NCBI GenBank assembly: GCA_022360335.1
Contig: JAKSCZ010000136.1
Location: forward strand, 1 to 11,353
Length of the DNA stretch: 11,353 nt
Source: Pseudomonadota bacterium
GTDB taxonomy: Bacteria > Pseudomonadota > Gammaproteobacteria > Steroidobacterales > Woeseiaceae
Direction of reading: 5' to 3'
The notes under the pieces were generated by a model, which was not told the origin of the DNA, made no database searches, and worked only from the letters and a program-made list of their open reading frames with translations. Each line of letters starts with the position of its first letter. The stretch's first letter is position 1. Shown piece by piece: positions 5,725-11,353 of the stretch. A program made the position numbers and the translations under genes.

Positions 5725-6948
5725 GTGGCCGACCCGTCCGAAAGCATCCACAAGCTCAAGATCGACCGGAGCGCGCCGCCGCCGGCCAGCGGCCGGATGT
5801 GGCTCCTCATTGCGCCCGCGGCTGTCGCCGCCGCGGTCGTCGTCTGGCTGCTCGTCGGGGGTCCGGGCGGCGCCGTGTTCGTCGAGACGGGCGTGGCGCG
5901 CAAACCGCCGTCCGTCGCGGCGGCAAGCAGCGTGCTCGATGCCTCCGGTTACGTCGTCGCCCGACGCCAGGCCACGATCTCGTCGAAGGTCACGGGTAAG
6001 GTCCTCGAGGTCCTGGTCGAAGAAGGCATGCGCGTCGAGAAAGACCAGATCGTCGCCAGACTGGACGATACCACCCAGCAGGCGCAGCTCTCGGTGGCGC
6101 AGGCGCAAGCCGATTCCGCCCGTGCCGCACTCGACGAAATCGCCGCGCAGTTGCGCAATGCCCGCCAGGAACGGGACCGGCAACGCGACCTCGCCGCCCG
6201 CGGCCTGACGAGCCAGGCAAGCCTCGACGGCGCCGAAGCGCTGCACGACGAATTCGCAGCGCGCCTCGGGACGGGGCGCGAGAACGTGCGTGTCGCCGAA
6301 AGCAACGTGCTGCTCGCCCGGGACGCGCTCTCGAACATGACGATCCGTGCGCCGTTTTCGGGCATGGTCGTGACGAAAAACGCACAACCCGGTGAAATGA
6401 TCTCCCCGATCTCGGCCGGCGGCGGATTCACGCGAACGGGCATCTGCACGATCATCGACAACGATTCGCTCGAGGTCGAGGTCGACGTGAACGAGGCCTA
6501 CATCCAGCGGGTCGAGTCCGGTCAGCGGGTGTCCGCCGTGCTCGACGCCTACCCGGACTGGCGCATCCCGGCCGAAGTCATCGCAATCATTCCGACGGCC
6601 GACCGGCAAAAGGCCACCGTGCGCGTGCGCATCGGCTTCCTCGAACGCGACGAGCGTATACTTCGCGACATGGGCGTGAAGGTGTCGTTTCTCGGCGCCG
6701 GGACGCCCGCAGGTCCGGCGCGCGCGGTTCAGGGCGTCATGATTCCGGGGGCGGCATTGCGCGCCGATGCCGGCGGCGACTTCGTATGGATCGTACGCAA
6801 CGGGGTCGTCGAACGCCGCCCGGTCGTGCCGGGCGGGCCGCGTGACCGGCCGCAGATCCTCGTGCGATCGGGTCTCGTCGCGGGCGACACGATCGTTCGA
6901 TCTTCCGAAGAGCCGCTGACCGACGGACAGGCAATCAAGACAAACTAG
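5725..6948 (+). CDS. HlyD/MacA-like periplasmic adaptor of an ABC exporter
   Basis: A 407-residue membrane fusion protein with a cytoplasmic N-terminus, one membrane helix (about 25-44) and a periplasmic body. The two halves of the lipoyl-like domain are SSKVTGKVLEVLVEEGMRVE (86-105) and IRAPFSGMVVTKNAQPGEMI (207-226). Between them lies an alpha-helical hairpin (about 115-200, rich in Ala, Gln, Arg and Glu) that would meet a TolC-type outer-membrane channel. The beta-barrel domain follows (about 245-325), with LERDERILRDMGVKVSFLG as in MacA relatives, then a membrane-proximal domain. The GTG start has AAGGA (5714-5718) 6 bases upstream. An ATPase and two permeases follow at once, so it is the adaptor of that exporter. 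No TolC gene is present. The substrate is unknown. Confidence 0.9.
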   Translation: MADPSESIHKLKIDRSAPPPASGRMWLLIAPAAVAAAVVVWLLVGGPGGAVFVETGVARKPPSVAAASSVLDASGYVVARRQATISSKVTGKVLEVLVEEGMRVEKDQIVARLDDTTQQAQLSVAQAQADSARAALDEIAAQLRNARQERDRQRDLAARGLTSQASLDGAEALHDEFAARLGTGRENVRVAESNVLLARDALSNMTIRAPFSGMVVTKNAQPGEMISPISAGGGFTRTGICTIIDNDSLEVEVDVNEAYIQRVESGQRVSAVLDAYPDWRIPAEVIAIIPTADRQKATVRVRIGFLERDERILRDMGVKVSFLGAGTPAGPARAVQGVMIPGAALRADAGGDFVWIVRNGVVERRPVVPGGPRDRPQILVRSGLVAGDTIVRSSEEPLTDGQAIKTN

Positions 6949-6959
6949 GGGTTCAGACC

Positions 6960-7649
6960 ATGAGTGAAATCCTGGCGACGCTGACGGGTGTCAGCAAGTC
7001 CTACCGGAAAGGCAAGGAGACCGTCGAGGTCCTGCACAATCTCGACCTCGAGATCCCGAGCGGCGACTTCATCGCGATCATGGGTCCGTCGGGATCGGGT
7101 AAGACGACGCTCCTGAATCTGCTCGGCGGGCTGGACAAACCGACGTCGGGGACGGTGCGCGTCGGCGACGCCGAAATTTCATCGATGTCGAACAACAAGC
7201 TGTCGCACTGGCGGTCGGCGAACATCGGTTTCATCTTCCAGTTCTACAACCTGCTGCCGGTCCTGACGGCGCAGAAGAACGTCGAGTTACCGCTGCTCCT
7301 GACGAGCCTCGGCGGCAAGGAGCGCACGAATCGCGCGCAGATCGCCCTGGACGTCGTCGGCCTCGGCGAGCGCGCCAGGCACTACCCGCGCGAGCTCTCG
7401 GGCGGTCAGGAACAACGCGTCGCAATCGCCCGCGCAATCGTCTCCGATCCCGCGCTGCTGCTCTGCGACGAGCCGACGGGCGACCTCGACCGCGAGACCG
7501 CCGACGAGATCCTGAAGCTGCTGCAGATACTGAATCGCGAGCACGGCAAGACCATCGTCATGGTGACGCACGATGCCCGGGCCGCGGGGTATGCGAATCG
7601 CTCGATGATCTGCGACAAGGGTAGCCTGGAGCACCGGGAGGCCACATGA
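6960..7649 (+). CDS. ABC exporter ATP-binding protein (MacB/LolD type)
   Basis: A 229-residue nucleotide-binding subunit with every expected motif: Walker A GPSGSGKTT (42-50), Q-loop FIFQFYNLLPVLTAQKNVELP (Q94), signature LSGGQEQRVAIARAI (146-160), Walker B LLLCDEPTGDLD (E171 as catalytic base) and switch histidine H204 in MVTHD. The YNLLPVLTAQKNVELPL segment and the size are typical of the MacB/LolD/FtsE branch, whose members drive mechanotransmission rather than carry substrate through the membrane. The signature has Glu in place of the second Gln of the common LSGGQQQRV, which should be harmless. It starts 11 bases after the adaptor gene, and its last codons overlap the next ATG (ATGA at 7646-7649). 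LolD is less likely because the neighbours are an HlyD-type adaptor and two unfused permeases. Confidence 0.95.
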   Translation: MSEILATLTGVSKSYRKGKETVEVLHNLDLEIPSGDFIAIMGPSGSGKTTLLNLLGGLDKPTSGTVRVGDAEISSMSNNKLSHWRSANIGFIFQFYNLLPVLTAQKNVELPLLLTSLGGKERTNRAQIALDVVGLGERARHYPRELSGGQEQRVAIARAIVSDPALLLCDEPTGDLDRETADEILKLLQILNREHGKTIVMVTHDARAAGYANRSMICDKGSLEHREAT

Positions 7650-8803
7650 AATACGTCGGCTTCGTATGGAAGAACGTCTGGCGCAAGAAGATCAGGACAT
7701 CGTTGACGATCCTCTCCGTGCTCGTCGCGTTCCTGCTGTTCGCACTGCTGTCCGCGATCGGATACGCCTTCAAGTCCGGCGCCGACGCGGCCGACGCCGA
7801 ACGTCTCGTCGTGATCGACAAGGTATCGCTGATCAATCCCTTACCGATCGCCTACCGCGACAGAATCGCCACCACCGAGGGAGTACGCTCGGTGACGTAC
7901 GCGTCGTGGTTCGGCGGTTACTATCAGGACCCGCGGGTCCAGTTTCCGCAGTTCCCGGTCGACCCCTACGAGTACTTCTCGATGTACCCGGAGTTCGAAA
8001 TACCCCGGGAGCGGCTCGATGCCTGGGCGAACAACCGGCAGGGTGCGGTACTCGGCCGGGAGCTCGCGGAACAGTTCGGCATCGAGGTCGGCGACCGGAT
8101 GCCGATCCAGGCGACGATCTGGACGAAAGCGGACGGCGGCCGGACCTGGGAATTCGACATCGAAGGCATCTTCGAGAACGAGGACCCTCGAAGCAGTTCG
8201 GCCTTCCTGCTGTTCCAGTACGACTACTTCGACGAGGCACGCGCATTCGGTAAAGGGACGGTGGGCTGGTACGTCCTGCGCGTGGCGCCGGGTTCCGACC
8301 CGGTGCAGGTCGGCAATGCGATCGATGCGCAATTCGCAAATTCTCCCAACGAGACCGAAACCAGCACCGAGGCCGCGTTCGCGCAGTCCTTCGCCAAGCA
8401 GCTCGGCAATATCGCGTTGATCGTCACGCTGATCCTCGGCGCCGTCTTCTTCACCTTGCTGCTCGTGTCCGGCAACACGATGTCGCAATCGGTCCGCGAA
8501 CGCATCAATGAACTCGCCGTACTCAAAACGCTCGGGTTCTCCGACGGCGCGATGCTCGGCATCGTGCTCGCCGAATCCATCACGATCATGCTGATCGGCG
8601 GGCTGCTCGGCCTCGGCATCGGCTGGATCGTCGTGCAGGGTGCGGCGCAGGCGATGGGTGCGTGTCTGCCGGGGATCTTCCTCTCGCCACAGGCGATGGG
8701 CACCGCGCTCGTCATCATGCTCGGTGCCGGTATCGTCGCCGGCATCTTCCCGGCCGTCAAAGCCATGCGCCTCTCGATCGTCGACGCCCTGGCGCGCGCT
8801 TAG
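7646..8803 (+). CDS. MacB/FtsX-type ABC permease, first of a pair
   Basis: A 385-residue inner-membrane permease with the standard four-helix layout: TM1 at about 19-41, a large periplasmic MacB-PCD domain (about 45-250), then TM2 (254-275), TM3 (304-330) and TM4 (350-372). RERINELAVLKTLGFSD (284-300) is the conserved coupling-helix region of the FtsX domain that touches the ATPase. IFPAVKAMRLSIVDALARA is the usual C-terminal end. The start overlaps the stop of the ATPase gene as ATGA, which favours equal synthesis. The periplasmic part contains an aromatic-rich stretch (WFGGYY and DPYEYFSMYPEF, residues 88-117) that I do not recognise from characterised MacB proteins. Together with the next gene it would form the membrane part of a heterodimeric exporter. 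The substrate is unknown. Confidence 0.92.
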   Translation: MKYVGFVWKNVWRKKIRTSLTILSVLVAFLLFALLSAIGYAFKSGADAADAERLVVIDKVSLINPLPIAYRDRIATTEGVRSVTYASWFGGYYQDPRVQFPQFPVDPYEYFSMYPEFEIPRERLDAWANNRQGAVLGRELAEQFGIEVGDRMPIQATIWTKADGGRTWEFDIEGIFENEDPRSSSAFLLFQYDYFDEARAFGKGTVGWYVLRVAPGSDPVQVGNAIDAQFANSPNETETSTEAAFAQSFAKQLGNIALIVTLILGAVFFTLLLVSGNTMSQSVRERINELAVLKTLGFSDGAMLGIVLAESITIMLIGGLLGLGIGWIVVQGAAQAMGACLPGIFLSPQAMGTALVIMLGAGIVAGIFPAVKAMRLSIVDALARA

Positions 8804-8811
8804 GAGCTACG

Positions 8812-9999
8812 ATGAGAACGATCAGACAAGTTTTCGCCGTCACGGCGCTCAACCTTCGCAATCTGCCGCAGCGCCTCGCGTCGTCGGCGGTCGCCGTCGT
8901 CGGCGTCGGTGCCGTCGTGCTGGTATTCGCCGCGGTCTTGTCGATGGCGGAAAGCCTGCAACGCACGATGTTGTCCACCGGCGCCGACGATGCGGCGGTC
9001 GTCATGCGCAGCGGTTCCACGTCCGAACTCAACAGCACGCTGTTGAACGATCAGGTACTCATCGTCGCGAACGCGCCGGGCGTCCTCAAGGACGGCGACC
9101 GGCCGGTGATGTCCGCCGAGCTCTACGTCGTTACGGATATCAGGAAACGCTCCAATAATACCGATGCCAACGTGCCGTTTCGCGGCGTGCAGGCGGGTGC
9201 CTTCGACGTGCGTGACAACGTCCGCATTACCGAAGGCCGGATGTTCGAGCCCGGCAAGAACGAGATCGTCGTCGGACAGGCGGCGCAGTCCGAGTTCGTC
9301 GGTCTCGACATCGGCCAGTCGATACGATTCGGACAGATCGAGTGGGCAGTCGTCGGTACGTTCGAGGCAGGCGGCAGCGTGTCGGAATCCGAGCTCTGGA
9401 CCGACGTCCGCGTCCTGCAGAGTGCGTACCGGCGCGGCAACTCGTTCCAGTCCGTACGCGTGAGACTCGAGAGTCCGGAGAGCATCGAGACGCTCCGGCA
9501 AGCGCTCGACGAGGACCCGCGAATCGACCCGGACGTTCTGACCGAGCGTGACTACTACTCCTCACAATCGCAAGGGCTCGTCCAGTTCATAAAGATCGTC
9601 GGTTACCCGTTGACGATTCTCATGGCCATCGGCGCCGTGTTCGGTGCGCTCAACTCGATGTATTCGTCGGTGTCGGTGCGCGGCAAGGAGATCGCAACGC
9701 TGCGCGCTTTGGGCTTCGGTCCGACGGCCGTGCTGATCTCGACGATCGTCGAGTCCGTCCTGCTCGCACTGGTCGGGGGGCTGCTCGGCGGATTGCTGGC
9801 CTATCTGGTCTTCAACGGCTTCCAGGCGTCGACGCTCAACGGCGTCAGTTTCAGCCAGGTCGTGTTCAACTTCGCCGTGACGCCCGAATTGCTGGGCCAG
9901 GGCCTCAAAGCCGCGTTGGCGATCGGTGTCGCCGGCGGCCTGTTCCCTGCCGTTCGCGCGGCTCGATTGCCGGTCGCGCAGGCGCTGCGGGAGCTGTAG
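8812..9999 (+). CDS. MacB/FtsX-type ABC permease, second of the pair
   Basis: A 395-residue permease with the same layout: TM1 at about 24-46, a periplasmic MacB-PCD domain (about 50-255), TM2 (263-283), TM3 (306-334) and TM4 (361-380). VRGKEIATLRALGFGPTAVL (289-308) is the coupling helix and LFPAVRAARLPVAQALREL the usual end. The periplasmic domain holds FRGVQAGAFDVRDNVRITEG (123-142), a motif common in this family. The start is set by AGGAG at 8802-8806, which overlaps the stop of the first permease and lies 5 bases before the ATG. The reading frame is open further upstream, but that part runs inside the previous gene and has no membrane-protein character. The two permeases differ clearly outside the conserved segments, so this is an old duplication and probably an obligate heterodimer. 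Confidence 0.92.
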   Translation: MRTIRQVFAVTALNLRNLPQRLASSAVAVVGVGAVVLVFAAVLSMAESLQRTMLSTGADDAAVVMRSGSTSELNSTLLNDQVLIVANAPGVLKDGDRPVMSAELYVVTDIRKRSNNTDANVPFRGVQAGAFDVRDNVRITEGRMFEPGKNEIVVGQAAQSEFVGLDIGQSIRFGQIEWAVVGTFEAGGSVSESELWTDVRVLQSAYRRGNSFQSVRVRLESPESIETLRQALDEDPRIDPDVLTERDYYSSQSQGLVQFIKIVGYPLTILMAIGAVFGALNSMYSSVSVRGKEIATLRALGFGPTAVLISTIVESVLLALVGGLLGGLLAYLVFNGFQASTLNGVSFSQVVFNFAVTPELLGQGLKAALAIGVAGGLFPAVRAARLPVAQALREL

Positions 10000-10005
10000 T
10001 GAACA

Positions 10006-10013
10006 GGGGGGGG
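10006..10013 (+). other. G8 homopolymer between convergent genes
   Basis: Eight consecutive G residues lie in the 39-base gap between the stop of the second permease (9999) and the stop of the SPOR gene (10039). The gap has no convincing terminator hairpin. The run does not touch a coding region. It may be a slippage-prone site or a sequencing weak point. Confidence 0.5.
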
Positions 10014-10038
10014 AGACGAGGGGCTGCCGCACGATACC

Positions 10039-10626
10039 TCACGGGCAGACCGCTGCGTCCCGCAAGGCGACGATCGCCTCACCGTGCTGCTCGACGATCG
10101 CTCCCACGTCTTCGCCGGGCGGCAGCCCGACGTCGACGAAATGCGCCATGGCGTCGCGCATCATCGGTGCGACCGTAACGTCGAAGCCGGCCGATTCGGC
10201 CTGCAGCGCCACGTTTTCGGCGTTCTCCGCGTTGCCGAAGGTCCCCAGGGCGACGGCGTACCCGTTTTCGTCAGTGCCGATCGGATACGCGTCGCCGATG
10301 CCGTGCTCGCCGAGCTGGCCGACGATCCTGCGTGCCGCATCGCGCGAGTCGACGTTCTGGATCTGCACGGAATGACCGACGAAGACCTGTGCCCGGCCCT
10401 GGCGCGTGGCCGTCTTCAAGCCTTGCATGCGGTACTCGAGCGCGGCCGAGTCGGCGGCGTCCTTCGCCTCGAACGGGCCGATCGTCACACAGGAACGGCC
10501 GACTGCGGCCCGGCGACCGGACTCCTCGAAGAGGACGACGCCCGGTTGCGGATCCTTCGCCGCGAACGCGCCCCACATGAAATACAGGACGTTGGCCAGG
10601 ATCAACAGCAACAGCAGGTTCTTCAT
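10039..10626 (-). CDS. SPOR-domain membrane-anchored protein with two SPOR-like repeats
   Basis: A 195-residue protein with an N-terminal membrane anchor (residues 3-22, Leu-rich) and a periplasmic body. Two halves align by eye. SCVTIGPFEAKDAADSAALE (45-64) parallels GYAVALGTFGNAENAENVAL (122-141), and each is followed by a glycine-containing turn (QGL or AGF), a beta strand and a second strand (VGHSVQI or MAHFVDV). The second half is the better SPOR domain; the family binds denuded glycan strands of peptidoglycan, often at the division site. C46 and C194 are its only cysteines and could pair. Its ATG overlaps the stop of coaX (ATGA), a neighbourhood I recall from Pseudomonas and other gammaproteobacteria. 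The tandem-SPOR reading is my inference; the single-SPOR reading is safe. Confidence 0.82.
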   Translation of the reverse strand: MKNLLLLLILANVLYFMWGAFAAKDPQPGVVLFEESGRRAAVGRSCVTIGPFEAKDAADSAALEYRMQGLKTATRQGRAQVFVGHSVQIQNVDSRDAARRIVGQLGEHGIGDAYPIGTDENGYAVALGTFGNAENAENVALQAESAGFDVTVAPMMRDAMAHFVDVGLPPGEDVGAIVEQHGEAIVALRDAAVCP

Positions 10627-11353
10627 CGGGCGGTTTCCAGCATGTGTGCAAGGCCCTGCAGCACGAGGTTCGGGCGATGCAGCGGCGTTTCACAAAGCGC
10701 GTCAAGGATGCGCGACGCGTCGCCGCCGGTCAAGACGACGACCGGATCGTAAGCATTTGATCTCAAAGTATGAATTGCGCGGTCGACGGCGCCTGCGACC
10801 GCATTCTGCGCGCCTTCGCGAACCGCCGCCGCCGTGTTGCGCGCGAACATGCCGAGGTCCGCCCCGGCGCGGCGCGGCGCCGGGCGGACCCGGGGAATGT
10901 CGCTCGTCGCCGACGCCAGCGCGCCGGCCATCGTCGCGACACCGGCAATGATCTGCCCCCCGAGGTGCTGACCGCCGTCGTCGATCGCATCGATCGTCAT
11001 TGCCGTCCCGGCATCGACGACCAGGCACGCAGAGCCCACTTCCGCCCAGGCACCGATCATTGCGGCCCAGCGGTCGACGCCCATGCGGCGCGGCTGCTTG
11101 TACGCGTTGCTTACGCCCCAGCCGCTGCGCGCCGTGCGCGCGAAACGAACGTCGCATCGGTAGTGAGCACCGACGACCCCGGACAGACGCGTCCCGAACG
11201 AAGGACCGGCGACGTTGCTCACGAGAACCGCGTCCGCGCGCCTCGGGATTCGGGTCGTCAGTACCTGGAGCCCCTCGTCGCGTACCCGTTCCAGGGCGAT
11301 GCGGCCCGTGCGGCGGATACGGCCGTTATCGGCGACGCCCCACTTGATACGCG
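10623..11353 (-). CDS. coaX: Type III pantothenate kinase, N-terminus outside the window
   Basis: 242 codons and the TGA stop are visible; the first few codons (about ten by family length) lie beyond base 11353. The enzyme phosphorylates pantothenate, the first committed step of coenzyme A synthesis, and belongs to the ASKHA fold. The visible start RIKWGVADNGRI continues the phosphate-binding DxGNxRIKW motif. GVDRWAAMIGAW marks the pantothenate-binding region, and VVDAGTAMTIDAIDDGGQHLG followed by GQIIAGVATM is the second nucleotide-binding motif, with the catalytic-type aspartate of DAGTA. VLTGGDASRIL near the end is the C-terminal nucleotide-site motif. An ATG-initiated reading at 11222 would cut off the first motif, so the gene should be read as continuing out of the window. 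It is followed directly by the SPOR gene in an ATGA overlap. Confidence 0.93.
   Translation of the reverse strand, partial: RIKWGVADNGRIRRTGRIALERVRDEGLQVLTTRIPRRADAVLVSNVAGPSFGTRLSGVVGAHYRCDVRFARTARSGWGVSNAYKQPRRMGVDRWAAMIGAWAEVGSACLVVDAGTAMTIDAIDDGGQHLGGQIIAGVATMAGALASATSDIPRVRPAPRRAGADLGMFARNTAAAVREGAQNAVAGAVDRAIHTLRSNAYDPVVVLTGGDASRILDALCETPLHRPNLVLQGLAHMLETAR

Noticed and set aside
8662..8811. A 50-residue N-terminal extension of the second permease
   Set aside because: It overlaps the end of the first permease gene, has no hydrophobic or family character, and the ATG at 8812 has AGGAG in the right place.
10019..10048. Possible terminator between the second permease and the SPOR gene
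   Set aside because: Only a 5-base stem (CTGCC/GGCAG) with a long loop and no T run is present on either strand.
11222..11353. Reading coaX as complete from the ATG-equivalent at 11222
   Set aside because: The frame is open to the window edge and the extra residues carry the conserved RIKW motif of the first nucleotide-binding site, so the gene is simply cut by the window.

Overview
The window is GC-rich DNA with tightly packed genes and no tRNA, rRNA, CRISPR array or transposase gene. It looks like the chromosome of a gammaproteobacterium. Three things suggest this: a coaX gene overlapping a SPOR-domain gene, an arrangement I recall from Pseudomonas and relatives; an OxyR with the E. coli type cysteine pair; and a REP palindrome of the type I recall from Xanthomonadaceae and Pseudomonas. 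No stretch over 300 bases lacks a gene. The largest gap is the 165 bases between ada-alkA and the peroxiredoxin gene.

Layout, left to right. (1) 1-830, plus strand: the last 51 codons of an SLC13/DASS anion symporter, then a NimA-like flavin-binding PPOX-family protein. (2) 826-901: a compound REP palindrome whose two arms supply the TAG stop codons of the genes converging on it. (3) 897-2854, minus strand: a DNA alkylation repair operon, an Ada N-terminal/AraC/AlkA fusion followed after 2 bases by an Ogt-type O6-alkylguanine methyltransferase. (4) 2963-4267, minus strand: dps then a peroxiredoxin-glutaredoxin hybrid, ended by a strong intrinsic terminator. (5) 4364-5658, plus strand, divergent from dps: oxyR, overlapping by ATGA a small c-type cytochrome lipoprotein gene. 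(6) 5725-9999, plus strand: a four-gene MacAB-like exporter operon (adaptor, ATPase, two separate permeases). (7) 10039-11353, minus strand: a tandem-SPOR membrane protein downstream of coaX, whose first codons lie outside the window.

The centre of the window is a stress-defence block. Alkylation damage is covered by Ada-AlkA (sensing, phosphotriester repair and base excision) and Ogt (direct reversal). Peroxide is covered by OxyR as sensor, Dps as ferroxidase cage and Prx-Grx as thiol peroxidase. The cytochrome tied to oxyR may add an envelope electron-transfer step. The exporter and the coaX-SPOR pair appear unrelated to this block. I did not find a clearly new system. The most unusual points are the oxyR-cytochrome coupling, the REP element that donates both stop codons and shows stem covariation, and the lack of a Shine-Dalgarno sequence in front of both stress regulators.
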